Of a stretch of 64,000 bases of DNA, positions 44,076 through 52,735 are shown piece by piece. Each line of letters begins with the position of its first letter. Position 1 is the first letter of the stretch. The notes under the pieces are model-generated. The model ran no database searches. It was not told the DNA's origin and saw nothing but the letters and a program-made list of their open reading frames with translations. Position numbers and translations under genes: made by a program. The stretch covers positions 75,204-139,203 of the forward strand of contig JAUNJF010000003.1 in the NCBI GenBank assembly GCA_030533405.1. Direction: 5' to 3'. Source of the DNA: Eubacteriales bacterium (GTDB lineage: Bacteria; Bacillota; Clostridia; Lachnospirales; Lachnospiraceae).

Positions 44076-45167
44076 CTAAAACACAACTCGATTACGACCT
44101 GCATTCTTACCCGAATACAATTTCTGATCCGCTTTCGAAATTGTTTCATCTATGTTATGTCCATACTCATATTCTTCTAATCCAAATGTCATTGTAACAG
44201 AAATCCTTTGCTCTTGATACTCAATTTCTGTCTTCTGAATTCTTCTTCGTATATCCTCTAAAACACCACAAGCCTCATCTCCGTTGATTCCATAAAATGC
44301 AATCAAAAACTCTTCTCCACCCCAACGACCCACTTCACCATATGGGGCAACCATTTCCTGGAGCATTTGTGCCACATTTCGGAGCACAACATCTCCTCCT
44401 TCATGTCCATAGGTATCATTTACACGCTTAAAAAAATCAATATCCGCAATCGCAATATCTACTAAGGCATAATCATTTTTATGTACATCTATCCTCTTGT
44501 TCACTGCCTCTAACACTGCTCTTCTGTTGTACAACTGTGTCAATGCATCGATATCTGCCATTTTTCGTACACGTTCATTATACTTTACCAGCTTTGACTC
44601 CATCTGCTGTGCTTCTTTACTGAAAATATATATACTAACCGTTACTATGATAAAAATGAACATGATGTTGATAATTTGCATCCACATTTGTAACCGCAAC
44701 CCCATCGTATACACACTAGGATGCAAATTTACTAATAGAAACAATCCATTCCATGCCATCCACAAGAAAGCACCATAACACACTTTCACATGAAGCGATG
44801 AGGTACTTGCAATAAAATTGAACACCAAAATAGCAAAAAGAAAATCTTGTACACCAGAATCCCATCCTAACATATATACATAATGAACAATCCAAAAAAT
44901 AGAAATAATCTGCAAAAAATTCAGAACAATCTTTGTATGATTCATGTAAGTTCCAAAGAAAAGCGCCATGTAACTTGATAAGCAAAAAACACCAATCACA
45001 GAAACGTTCCAATTACATGCAAGCAGCAGTACAACACTTTGGATTAAAAAGTAAGCACTCATAATCAATGTAAATAATCGAATGAGTAGCGCCGTCTTTC
45101 TCGCTTCATTTTCATTTTCTACATCTTTTAAAACAAACGATTGAAATCGTAATAACAGATTCTTCAT
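44076..45167 (-). CDS. Membrane diguanylate cyclase (GGEEF)
   Basis: The 363 residues have five or six membrane helices (about 28-190), a coiled-coil link, then a GGDEF domain with DIDFFKRVNDTYGHEGGDVVL (substrate-binding) and GRWGGEEFLIAF (GGEEF at 283-287). The active site is intact. The I-site is absent: Ala-Pro-Tyr-Gly replaces RxxD. It lacks an outside sensing domain, so signals must reach it through the membrane helices. It sits 28 bases before the PBP-GGDEF gene; the two may be one operon that raises c-di-GMP. Confidence 0.9.
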   Translation of the reverse strand: MKNLLLRFQSFVLKDVENENEARKTALLIRLFTLIMSAYFLIQSVVLLLACNWNVSVIGVFCLSSYMALFFGTYMNHTKIVLNFLQIISIFWIVHYVYMLGWDSGVQDFLFAILVFNFIASTSSLHVKVCYGAFLWMAWNGLFLLVNLHPSVYTMGLRLQMWMQIINIMFIFIIVTVSIYIFSKEAQQMESKLVKYNERVRKMADIDALTQLYNRRAVLEAVNKRIDVHKNDYALVDIAIADIDFFKRVNDTYGHEGGDVVLRNVAQMLQEMVAPYGEVGRWGGEEFLIAFYGINGDEACGVLEDIRRRIQKTEIEYQEQRISVTMTFGLEEYEYGHNIDETISKADQKLYSGKNAGRNRVVF

Positions 45168-45223
45168 TGTCTCACCCCATTTGAGAATGTATTACATATG
45201 TCCATCTTCGCAATACACATCAT

Positions 45224-46939
45224 CTAAACCGTAAACTTCGATAAAATCTGTTCTAAATCTTTAACAATAGACTCATTCGTACGACTGCTTTCATGTACAC
45301 GCTGCATCATATTATGCAAATCCTCTGCATTATCAGATACTGTTGTAATACTTGCTGTCTCCTGTTCCACTACCGCCATAATCTGACTGATATTATCCTC
45401 AATTCGTTTCATATCCTCATTCAAAGACTTTGAAAGATTACTAAATGCATCCATCTGCTCCATAAATGCTGTTGCATCTTCGCTGTACGAATTACTAACC
45501 AGAGCAAGGTTCTCATAATCACTTTGCACTTCCTCTTCTACAAATGCAACCATTACATGAGCTGCTTCTACCAATTCATTGATTGTTCGAACCGTATAAG
45601 TATTCAATCCAACAATCTCCCCCGCTGTTTTTGCGGTCGCATCTGCCAAATTACTAATCTCACTTGCCACAACAGCAAATCCTTTACCACTTTCACCAAC
45701 TCTCGCCGCTTCTATGCTTGCATTCAATGCTAACAATTGTGTCTGTTCTGAAATGGAAATAATCTCTTCTGTCAGCTTCATCGTCTCCTCGACCTTCACT
45801 GCTTCTGCAATTTTCTCTTCCAATGCATCTGCTATTTCTTTTGTCATGGATGCAATTTTGCTTCTTACTTCTTCACTTTGAACTTTTGCATTTACCGCAT
45901 TTTGACGAATAGAAATCGCATTAGAATATTCATCTTTCGCCTGCAAATATACATTACTAGCACTTCTTTTTGCGTTTTCTGTTGCAATTGCAATTTTTGT
46001 AACAGATTCTGTTGTTTCATTCATTGCACATGTCATATCATTTAATGAATTCACCATCATATCCAATTCCGCTGCAAATGCATCCATTTCATGTTGAATT
46101 ACTTCTGTAGAATTACGCAATGTAGATTCATTCTGTTTTACAGCCAACATCATATCCTTCAATTTAGCAATAAACTTGTTAAAGCTCTTTGCAACCTGTC
46201 CAATTTCATCACTACTTGTAACCTGTAACTGTTTTGTTAAATCTCCATCGCTACTTGCAAGTTCTGTCATTTTTTTATTGATTACAATCACATTATTTGC
46301 CATAATTTTTCCAATAATCATAGAAAGAATAACAGATAATGCAACAACAATAATCTCAATAATAAGCAATTGCTTTGTCAAATCCGCAGTTTTTTTGTTG
46401 ATACTATCAATGGTACAATCGACACCGACAATCGCAACAACCTTCCCATCAACCATAATCGGCGCAAAACCACTATAAAAGCTTCCCCATTTATCCTTTG
46501 TCACTTCATAATCCAGAGACGGTTCACCCGCTAATGTCGCATCAATCACATCATATGTCTCATATGGTTCTCCGATTGCTGCCCCATCTTCTGTATCAGC
46601 ATCTACTACGAATTCCAACTGTCCATCTCGCTGTCTCATCGTATATATATATTTTATACTCTCATCATCCAAAAATGCCTGCAACGTTTTCAAAATGTCC
46701 TGATAGGTATCTGTTTCCTCATCACCAGGCATTAGTGTATTTAATTGTTCACCATCCACCACATCTGCAGCAGTCTTTGCAACTGCAATTGTGTTTGCGC
46801 GACTGATTTCTATCATGTTACTCTTCATGTTCGAAATACTGACAACACTAATAATAACACTGATTAGGACAGAGGTAAGTAGTGTTGCCCCTGCAATTTT
46901 TGTGCTTAATTTGAACCCTATACCCTTTATCTTTTTCAT
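45224..46939 (-). CDS. Methyl-accepting chemotaxis protein
   Basis: The 571-residue receptor has two membrane helices (about 11-34 and 186-208) around a periplasmic-type Cache-like domain ([41 protein letters not shown]), a HAMP linker (about 209-262) and a long signalling coil whose tip reads [25 protein letters not shown] 46939 (GGGGGG ribosome site) is preferred to an in-frame start 72 bases upstream. No che or flagellar genes are in the window. The Cache domain probably binds a small metabolite such as an amino acid or carboxylate. Confidence 0.92.
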   Translation of the reverse strand: MKKIKGIGFKLSTKIAGATLLTSVLISVIISVVSISNMKSNMIEISRANTIAVAKTAADVVDGEQLNTLMPGDEETDTYQDILKTLQAFLDDESIKYIYTMRQRDGQLEFVVDADTEDGAAIGEPYETYDVIDATLAGEPSLDYEVTKDKWGSFYSGFAPIMVDGKVVAIVGVDCTIDSINKKTADLTKQLLIIEIIVVALSVILSMIIGKIMANNVIVINKKMTELASSDGDLTKQLQVTSSDEIGQVAKSFNKFIAKLKDMMLAVKQNESTLRNSTEVIQHEMDAFAAELDMMVNSLNDMTCAMNETTESVTKIAIATENAKRSASNVYLQAKDEYSNAISIRQNAVNAKVQSEEVRSKIASMTKEIADALEEKIAEAVKVEETMKLTEEIISISEQTQLLALNASIEAARVGESGKGFAVVASEISNLADATAKTAGEIVGLNTYTVRTINELVEAAHVMVAFVEEEVQSDYENLALVSNSYSEDATAFMEQMDAFSNLSKSLNEDMKRIEDNISQIMAVVEQETASITTVSDNAEDLHNMMQRVHESSRTNESIVKDLEQILSKFTV

Positions 46940-46985
46940 ATTGTAGCCCCCCAATAACAAACAATAACGACGTACTATATCATTT

Positions 46986-48047
46986 TTACAAAAGAGTCTT
47001 AATATACGCAACTAATGCATCTGATGCCTTTTGATGAAAACACTCCATCGGATGATAATCTGCAACATATCCCACATTACCATCCTGTTCTGGCAATTCA
47101 AACGTTGAAATACGCTGATCCCCTGTCTCCTGTGCATATTCCTGACATGCTTTGCACACAAAAGGATACAATCGATTCCCCATCAGTCCCAATACACAAA
47201 CAATGTGTGCCTTTGCATTCCTGCTTCGTACCAAATGCAAAAATTGCTTATATGCATCCTTATACTCCATCTGTCGTTCTTCCATATCCTGACAATAACT
47301 ATCGTCATTTGTACCCAGGTTAATCACAATCAAATCTGGTTGAAAACGTTCAAAGTCCCAGGCAACATCCGTGGTTTGCAATGTTCCATCAAAGGTATCA
47401 AAACACAAACCAAGTGTTGTATATCGATCTGGAATTCTTTGATCCGTGTGCTTTACATCCAAATCATCTGTATATCCTGAAATAATACCATGCCCACTTG
47501 TCGAAAACATACTATAATCTGCATCCAGTGCCATTGCTGTTTTATAAGCAAATGCCTTGGTTACATCCTCTGTCGCCGTCGAAAAATGATGTTCACAATC
47601 TTCATCATCCACACCATAACCACAAGTAATCGAATCCCCAATAAACTCCATTCGATATGCGCGTTCTTTCCCTGCACAAAACTGACTGGTATCTGATGTA
47701 ATCTGCCTAATACCACACATTGACATAGCACATTCCGATAACTTGATAATCTTAACATCTACCGTCTGCTCTTCCGTTGAATGCAAAATCACGCATTCCT
47801 TTTTTTCACAATCAACTAATGTATCAACAACTCTCTCATCATTGACATAAACAGCAACTCTGGGATAATTCTCAGGAACCTCCGCATTTAAAGCTGCTTC
47901 TCTTCCACATATCGTAAGAGCTAATTCCTTTCCTGTGTAAGAAAATTCCACACCAGACCCTGATAATATCAGCCATAAAACATCCTGATAAAAATGTGTT
48001 CTACCGATATGCTTAACCTCTATTTGATTTAATCTATTTGTCATCAT
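46986..48047 (-). CDS. SGNH esterase, CE2 type (deacetylase)
   Basis: The 353-residue protein has an N-terminal jelly-roll domain (1-115) and an SGNH domain. Block I is [18 protein letters not shown] with the nucleophile Ser; [15 protein letters not shown] gives the Gly block; [14 protein letters not shown] gives the Asn; the end [13 protein letters not shown] gives Asp-x-x-His-like residues. This order fits CE2 acetyl esterases, which remove acetyl groups from plant polysaccharides. No signal peptide is visible, so it may act on imported oligosaccharides. ATG 48047 has AGGA at a good distance; a GTG 24 bases upstream is possible. It has its own promoter. Confidence 0.85.
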   Translation of the reverse strand: MMTNRLNQIEVKHIGRTHFYQDVLWLILSGSGVEFSYTGKELALTICGREAALNAEVPENYPRVAVYVNDERVVDTLVDCEKKECVILHSTEEQTVDVKIIKLSECAMSMCGIRQITSDTSQFCAGKERAYRMEFIGDSITCGYGVDDEDCEHHFSTATEDVTKAFAYKTAMALDADYSMFSTSGHGIISGYTDDLDVKHTDQRIPDRYTTLGLCFDTFDGTLQTTDVAWDFERFQPDLIVINLGTNDDSYCQDMEERQMEYKDAYKQFLHLVRSRNAKAHIVCVLGLMGNRLYPFVCKACQEYAQETGDQRISTFELPEQDGNVGYVADYHPMECFHQKASDALVAYIKTLL

Positions 48048-48140
48048 ATACGCTGTCCTAATCCCCTTCACTCACTCATAAATCTGCCCTTCTCAAACAT
48101 ACAAAACACTTGCAAAATTGCAATGTTTTTCATTACTTTT

Positions 48141-48169
48141 ATTATACCTTTAATTAGGTATTTTTTCAA
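48141..48169 (-). promoter_or_regulatory. Sigma-A promoter of the CE2 esterase gene
   Basis: TTGAAA (48164-48169) and TATAAT (48141-48146) are 17 bases apart on the minus strand. The arrangement closely resembles the pel promoter. About 90 bases separate the -10 box from the start codon, a fairly long leader in which I see no clear structure. Confidence 0.82.
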
Positions 48170-48174
48170 TCAAG

Positions 48175-48200
48175 AAAAAGCACATCAAAAAATGTGCTTT
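48175..48200 (-). terminator. Intrinsic terminator of the SDR-LanC-CysK operon
   Basis: Minus-strand AAAGCACAT pairs with ATGTGCTTT (48177-48200) and ends in TTTTT. It lies 29 bases after the stop of the third cysteine synthase-like gene, closing the nitrogenase-like region before the CE2 promoter. Confidence 0.88.
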
Positions 48201-48228
48201 CCCAATCACTTCATATATTCCTCACTTG

Positions 48229-49206
48229 TTATTTATACATATTAGTTGAAAGATATTTCATACCATTGTCTGCAAGTATCACTACAATATTTTTTCCTTC
48301 ATTCTCTGGACGCAGTGCAAGTTCTTTTGCCGCTGTAAGTGCTGCTGCTGCTGAAGCTCCTAAAAATACACCATCTGTGGTTGCAACCTCTCTCGCTGTT
48401 GCGTAAGCATCCTCACCCTTTACATTAATCACCTCATCATATTTAAAGTTTCTTCTTACTACAAACGGATGGGTACAGCCTTCTGGCTTATCAAAGATTA
48501 CAACTCCATCGATTGTCGCTTTCGCATCTGGTACAAACGAGAGTGAATCTGGTGTCGGCTGAACGCCAACGATTTTGACACCTGGAACATGATCCTGAAG
48601 ATAACTTCCTACACCTGCAAGTGTTCCTGCTGTTCCTGCGAGCATAACAGCAATATCAATCTTTCCGTCTGTATCTTCAACTAACTCAGGTCCTGTTGTC
48701 TTATAATGGGCAAGTGGATTATTCTCATTAAATAACTGCTGTACATAATAATAATCCTTTTCCTTTGCATGTTTCGTAACACATTCCATAATCTTTACTG
48801 GATTAAATCCAAACTCTGCCACAACCTCCTTTGCACCTGGAATATCATCATATTCCTTTACATCCGTACCATACGCCTTCATAATCTGAATTCTCTCCGG
48901 TGTACAACCTGGCTCCATATAGATAATGAGTGGATGTCCTGTTGCTGCACAAAATGCTGCAAGCGCAATACCTGTATTTCCACTGGTTGTCTCAATCACA
49001 GTCTGTCCTGGCTTTAATTCCCCAGATTCTTCTGCAGCCTGAAGCATTGATAATGCCGCTCTATCCTTTATACTACCTGATGGATTAAAATACTCAAGCT
49101 TGCCTAAAACCTTAGCCCTCAAATGATTCTTTTCTTCAAAATTTACCAACTCTAATAGCGGTGTATGTCCAACTAATTCTGTTATACTTCTATGAATGTT
49201 TGCCAT
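48229..49206 (-). CDS. Cysteine synthase-like PLP enzyme, paralog 3
   Basis: The 325-residue fold-type II PLP enzyme has SGSIKDRAAL with the Schiff-base Lys47, TTSGNTGIALAAF (the Asn loop) and an AGTAGTLAGVG loop instead of the GTGGTITG phosphate loop of true CysK. An extra segment (about 210-250, with DKPEGCTHPFVVRRN) is reminiscent of the longer O-phosphoserine or cystathionine-synthase-like members. It should do beta-replacement on an activated serine, but acceptor and donor may differ from O-acetylserine and sulfide. It is 34 bases after the LanC-like gene and is the last gene of that operon. Confidence 0.85.
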   Translation of the reverse strand: MANIHRSITELVGHTPLLELVNFEEKNHLRAKVLGKLEYFNPSGSIKDRAALSMLQAAEESGELKPGQTVIETTSGNTGIALAAFCAATGHPLIIYMEPGCTPERIQIMKAYGTDVKEYDDIPGAKEVVAEFGFNPVKIMECVTKHAKEKDYYYVQQLFNENNPLAHYKTTGPELVEDTDGKIDIAVMLAGTAGTLAGVGSYLQDHVPGVKIVGVQPTPDSLSFVPDAKATIDGVVIFDKPEGCTHPFVVRRNFKYDEVINVKGEDAYATAREVATTDGVFLGASAAAALTAAKELALRPENEGKNIVVILADNGMKYLSTNMYK

Positions 49207-49240
49207 AATTAAAATCCTCCTATTTTTTACGCTCTTATCA

Positions 49241-50599
49241 TTAATCTAAAAATTCAAAAATCTGTGTAATTTCTTTTCCTGCCAATGCTCCATACAAAGA
49301 TACCAACGCACTGGCGGCACCTGCACTACCCATATATAATCCTATATGCGCATCCACATTCCAAGGCATTACTCTCGTCCAAGCATTATACCAACGTGTT
49401 CCTTCATCGTTTTTAAATGCATCACCAATCAGCTTATCTGCAATGTCTGTTGCCAGCTTCTTATATTTTTCATCTCCTGTTAGTTTGTAACCATCTATAA
49501 AATGTAGAAAAACTCCTGCACTACCACAGCAAATACAATCATTCCATAATCCTTTTGACCGCTTATATGTAACGCCTGCCTGATCAAGTGCATTTGTCAA
49601 TCGTTTATAAAAATCAAGATATTTAGCATCCTTCGTTGTCTTATAAAGTTCCTTTGCTACAATTGCATCTCCAACTGGTCCATGACACATACTTAAGTAA
49701 AATACATCAAATGGCTTATCTGCATTTTCCAAATATAAGTATGGAACAATCGATGCATTATCTTTATTGATTGCAATATTTTCAAGAAACGCAAAACCTG
49801 CCTTTGCTAACGCAAGATATGTTTCATCCTTTGTAGCCTGATAATATTTTGTTAAAAGGTAAACAATACCTGCCGTACCATGTGCGAAGTTCGGTAAAAT
49901 TCCTCCCTCTGGCAACTCTGGGAAATAATTATGTATATCAAAGAATTTCCAATATACGGTCCCATCCTCTTTCTTAGTATGAAATGTTATAATATAATCC
50001 AAGTATACCTTCGCATAAGAAACATACTTTTCATCCTTTGTAAGTTTATAAAGATACAACCAATATGCTACAACACTTCCATCACCCATGTAATCAGGAA
50101 TTCCAGACCAATGTATGAAACCATCTTCTTTGATTGCCTGTTCATAAGCCACATCTCCTGTTTTGATCGCATAGTCACGATATTTTTGTTCACCAGTCTT
50201 TTGATACAACAACTCTGCAAACAAACCCTCACCAGTCAGACCACCATGAATTCCAGGCTTTTGTCCCAAATCATCATGAAATGTGTTTAATAAATATTCA
50301 CCCGCAGCAATCGCTTGATCCAGATACGCTTTCTCCCCTGTCGCTTCATACAACTGTATATAGAAATGTCCAACGCCTGCAGCACCTGAATAAATGCTTC
50401 GATCTGTCATCTTTTCCGCAAGATCATCGCCTGCGCTACTACCTGCTCCACTGCTAATTTTCCATGCTTTTCCTATTTCTTTCTCAACTTCATTCTTCCC
50501 AAGCCATTTTTCAACATCAAGCGCTGCCTCAAGGTAACTCTCTGTATCATTCTTTTTATATACGCTAATGTCAGAATATGGAATTAACTTTTCTGCCAT
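49241..50599 (-). CDS. LanC-like protein with Cys-Cys-Gly zinc site
   Basis: The 452-residue protein folds as an alpha/alpha toroid with seven GxxG-type turns: GAAGVG (72), GGLTGEG (119), MGDGSVV (171), HGTAGIV (240), CHGPVGD (305), CCGSAGV (357) and MGSAGAA (423). Canonical LanC zinc ligands are a Cys in turn 5 and Cys-His in turn 6. Here Cys305 is present and turn 6 is Cys357-Cys358, a three-cysteine site as in ProcM-type cyclases. No leader peptide or dehydratase is nearby, so lanthipeptide making is doubtful. Its CysK neighbour suggests thiol addition to a dehydroalanine-like molecule; this is inference. Confidence 0.82.
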   Translation of the reverse strand: MAEKLIPYSDISVYKKNDTESYLEAALDVEKWLGKNEVEKEIGKAWKISSGAGSSAGDDLAEKMTDRSIYSGAAGVGHFYIQLYEATGEKAYLDQAIAAGEYLLNTFHDDLGQKPGIHGGLTGEGLFAELLYQKTGEQKYRDYAIKTGDVAYEQAIKEDGFIHWSGIPDYMGDGSVVAYWLYLYKLTKDEKYVSYAKVYLDYIITFHTKKEDGTVYWKFFDIHNYFPELPEGGILPNFAHGTAGIVYLLTKYYQATKDETYLALAKAGFAFLENIAINKDNASIVPYLYLENADKPFDVFYLSMCHGPVGDAIVAKELYKTTKDAKYLDFYKRLTNALDQAGVTYKRSKGLWNDCICCGSAGVFLHFIDGYKLTGDEKYKKLATDIADKLIGDAFKNDEGTRWYNAWTRVMPWNVDAHIGLYMGSAGAASALVSLYGALAGKEITQIFEFLD

Positions 50600-50764
50600 C
50601 TATTCATCTCCTTTTTTCATTCTCTATTAAGTCTGTAGGTTTTCTATGAATAGATACTAGCATTTTTACGTATCCCTGTCTAATCAATAAATTTTGTTAT
50701 TCGTTATCATTTTTTCTTATAACAGCATTAACTTTATAACATGTTGCAAACATAACTTCATGTA

Positions 50765-51538
50765 CTAATTACAAGAAATGCCGCCATCCACTGTAAGTGA
50801 CGCTCCAGTGATAAAAGATGCATCATCACTGGTAATAAACAACACTGCATCAGCTATATTTTTCGGTGTACCATATGGAACAACAGGATCCATTCCAGCC
50901 TTCACTCTCTCAAATCCAAATGCACTTTCCTGTTCATGGTTTGCGGACATATCTGTTTTGATTGCACCCGGACATATTGCATTGCATCGGATTCCCTTAT
51001 GCAAATACATAAATGCTGTATGTTCAGTCAATCCAATCACGCCATGCTTAGATGCTGTATATGCTGAACTTGCTCTACAACCCTTTAACCCTGCCATAGA
51101 AGCAATATTCACAATATTTCCTCCATGTTCCTGTTCCAGCATAACATTTACAGCCTTTCGCATTGCATACATGGTTCCTGTAAGATTTACCGAAATAATT
51201 CGTTCCCATAAATCATTATCAAGTTCGCCGATTGGTTCATATCTTCCACCAATACCTGCATTATTCACTAAAATATCTAATTTACCAAATTGTTCTACCG
51301 CATATGTAATCATACCTTCTGCATTTTCCTGTTTCGAAATATCTCCTACAAAAATTTCTAATTTTCCTGGAAAATTCTCTTTTGCAACTTCTTCTTTTAG
51401 CACATTTAATGCGTCTTCTTTTAAATCCACCGCAACCACATTAGCACCCTCCTTTAAATAGCGTAATGTGATTTCCTTACCCATTCCATTTCCTGCTCCT
51501 GTCACTACAATACTCTTATCCACAAATTTCATTTTCAT
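50765..51538 (-). CDS. SDR-family oxidoreductase
   Basis: The 257 residues carry the classical SDR motifs: VVTGAGNGMGKEITLRYL (TGxxxGxG, about 12-18), VDLKED (the Asp that prefers NAD(H) over NADP(H)), NNAG (about 89-92), the IASMAG serine and YTASKHGVIG with the catalytic Tyr-Lys. TVDGGISC at the end is typical. It oxidises or reduces an alcohol/ketone of unknown identity. It is the first gene of the SDR-LanC-CysK set, 205 bases beyond the Rrf2 gene. In that gap lie a palindromic repeat copy and a TTGACA with no good -10. Confidence 0.88.
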   Translation of the reverse strand: MKMKFVDKSIVVTGAGNGMGKEITLRYLKEGANVVAVDLKEDALNVLKEEVAKENFPGKLEIFVGDISKQENAEGMITYAVEQFGKLDILVNNAGIGGRYEPIGELDNDLWERIISVNLTGTMYAMRKAVNVMLEQEHGGNIVNIASMAGLKGCRASSAYTASKHGVIGLTEHTAFMYLHKGIRCNAICPGAIKTDMSANHEQESAFGFERVKAGMDPVVPYGTPKNIADAVLFITSDDASFITGASLTVDGGISCN

Positions 51539-51565
51539 ACACTCCTGTCTTTCTAATTTTAATTC

Positions 51566-51607
51566 GGTAAATGCAAACTCTCAATCACGCAAATTGAGTT
51601 TTGCAAT
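51566..51607. repeat. Small hairpin related to the 21985-22197 palindrome
   Basis: TGCAAACTCTCAAT (from 51573) folds against AATTGAGTTTTGCA to form a stem with a short loop. The sequence GGTAAATGCAAACTCTCAAT and the AATTGAGTT arm are close to GGTAATTGCGAAACTCTCAAT and AATTTGAGTT at 21988-22022. It lies in the leader of the SDR gene. A second copy of the same dispersed element, reduced to its outer hairpin, is likely. Confidence 0.55.
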
Positions 51608-51743
51608 ATCCTATTTTCATATAAATGATATCTTTATTATTTATTTCTGTCTAATACACAAAAATAATGTCAAGTCATAAATTCCATTTATAACCTGACA
51701 TTATATTACTCACACATTATGTGATGACACACACCTTAATCTC

Positions 51744-52160
51744 TTAATTTCCATCCTTTTTCCAATCAATCAGATCCTGAAGTGTAGTATTTTCCAGCAC
51801 ATCATCCATGGCCTGGTTTAATTTTCTCCACAAGGGATAGCAAAAACATATATCTCTGCGCTCACAAACTTCATCTCCATGTGCACAATCTGTTGGATAT
51901 AAATCTCCATCTAAACACTTAATAATCTCTCCAACTGTATACATATCCGCAGTTTTTACAAGTCGATATCCCCCCTTTGCACCTCTTGCACTTTTTACCT
52001 TTTTAGATTTTTGTAAATGCGACACTATATTTTCCAAATATTTTTCAGATATGCCTTCACGCTCGGCTACCTCCTTCAGTCTAACAAAGGCTGGCCCCTG
52101 ATATAACGATAAATCAATCATAAATTTGAGCGCATTTTTTCCTTTTGTTGTAATAACCAT
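51744..52160 (-). CDS. Rrf2-family regulator, IscR-type cysteine set
   Basis: The 138-residue regulator begins with the winged helix (TTKGKNALKFMIDLSLYQ, then VRLKEVAEREGISEKYLENIV with the recognition helix, and SARGAKGGYRLVK wing). Cys92, Cys99 and Cys105 are spaced almost as the three cluster ligands of IscR (92, 98, 104), so a Fe-S cluster is likely. CymR, the Rrf2 regulator that pairs with CysK in Bacillus, has no such set. By position it should regulate the nitrogenase-like genes or the SDR-LanC-CysK genes in response to iron-sulfur or sulfur status. An inverted repeat lies in its own leader. Confidence 0.9.
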   Translation of the reverse strand: MVITTKGKNALKFMIDLSLYQGPAFVRLKEVAEREGISEKYLENIVSHLQKSKKVKSARGAKGGYRLVKTADMYTVGEIIKCLDGDLYPTDCAHGDEVCERRDICFCYPLWRKLNQAMDDVLENTTLQDLIDWKKDGN

Positions 52161-52172
52161 TCCATCACCTCT

Positions 52173-52193
52173 TTCCTATGTGTTTAGTAGGAA
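52173..52193 (-). promoter_or_regulatory. Putative Rrf2 operator
   Basis: TTCCTA (52173-52178) and TAGGAA (52188-52193) form an inverted repeat 13 bases upstream of the Rrf2 start codon, overlapping a possible TTGAAA promoter. The extended half-site GGAATTT recurs before the SDR gene near 51685. Autoregulation by the Rrf2 protein is the simplest explanation; not demonstrated. Confidence 0.5.
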
Positions 52194-52210
52194 TTTCATT
52201 TCAAAAATAT

Positions 52211-52234
52211 ACCGGTGCATCATACATCACCGGT
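52211..52234. terminator. Terminator after the nitrogenase-like operon
   Basis: ACCGGTG (52211-52217) pairs with CACCGGT (52228-52234) around a ten-base loop. On the minus strand it lies eight bases past the stop of the Cys-rich NifX-like gene and is followed by TATATTTTT. It separates the nif-like operon from the Rrf2 gene. Confidence 0.8.
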
Positions 52235-52241
52235 TTTTATA

Positions 52242-52667
52242 CTAACCTTGTCTTAATGATTTGTGATTATCAATCTTATCATAATAATTCGCTATTTTTT
52301 CTAATGCTTCCGTTATATTACAGGCAATATCAAACACAGAAATAGCCTTTCTTTCAAATTGTTTTTGTGCCTGAAATCCCACTTTTGCACAAAGCACACA
52401 TCTGCAATCTGCTATCCTTTCAACTTTTTGCGTCACTCCCGCAGAACCTCCACATCCATGTCCATTTCCTGAGCATCCCTCCGAATTACATTCTGCAGTT
52501 CTACAAATGTTACTTTCTGTATAATCTTCATTCTCTTCAATCACTCTTGATTCTAATAACGTGAATTCTTTTCCACTCACTTTATAAATCAAAAAATGAT
52601 CTACTTCACCAAACTTCAAATCTATATTTTCTCCATCGGAAGATCCGATTGCAACCAAATAAGCCAT
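52242..52667 (-). CDS. NifX/NafY-like cofactor-binding protein with Cys-rich insert
   Basis: The 141 residues have the dinitrogenase-cofactor fold of NifX (SDGENIDLKFGEVDHFLIYKV at the N-terminus, then IADCRCVLCAKVGF and a helical end). Between the two halves is an insert with Cys55, Cys60, Cys65, His70 and Cys72, and Cys88, Cys90, Cys93 follow. NifX-type proteins carry NifB-co or related clusters between NifB and the final site. This extra Cys/His patch could hold a metal cluster. It is the final gene of the operon, directly after the NifK-like gene and a hairpin. Confidence 0.85.
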   Translation of the reverse strand: MAYLVAIGSSDGENIDLKFGEVDHFLIYKVSGKEFTLLESRVIEENEDYTESNICRTAECNSEGCSGNGHGCGGSAGVTQKVERIADCRCVLCAKVGFQAQKQFERKAISVFDIACNITEALEKIANYYDKIDNHKSLRQG

Positions 52668-52688
52668 TTATTTCACATCCTTTATATA

Positions 52689-52726
52689 CAGAATCAACCT
52701 TCAAAAAAATTTGAAGGTTGGTTCTG
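52689..52726 (-). other. Strong hairpin between NifK-like and NifX-like genes
   Basis: CAGAACCAACCTTCAA (minus) pairs with TTGAAGGTTGATTCTG over 16 bases with two mismatches or wobbles, around a T-rich loop. No T run follows it, so it is unlikely to stop transcription fully. It more probably adjusts expression of the last gene or protects the upstream mRNA end. Confidence 0.7.
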
Positions 52727-52735
52727 CATCAACTT

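Noticed and set aside
49241-50599. Lanthipeptide cluster around the LanC-like gene
   Set aside because: No LanB/LanM dehydratase, precursor, protease-exporter or immunity gene in the region.
50778-51461. Long plus-strand open frame (227 codons)
   Set aside because: It is the exact antisense of the SDR gene, which carries all family motifs on the minus strand. No ribosome site or known domain.
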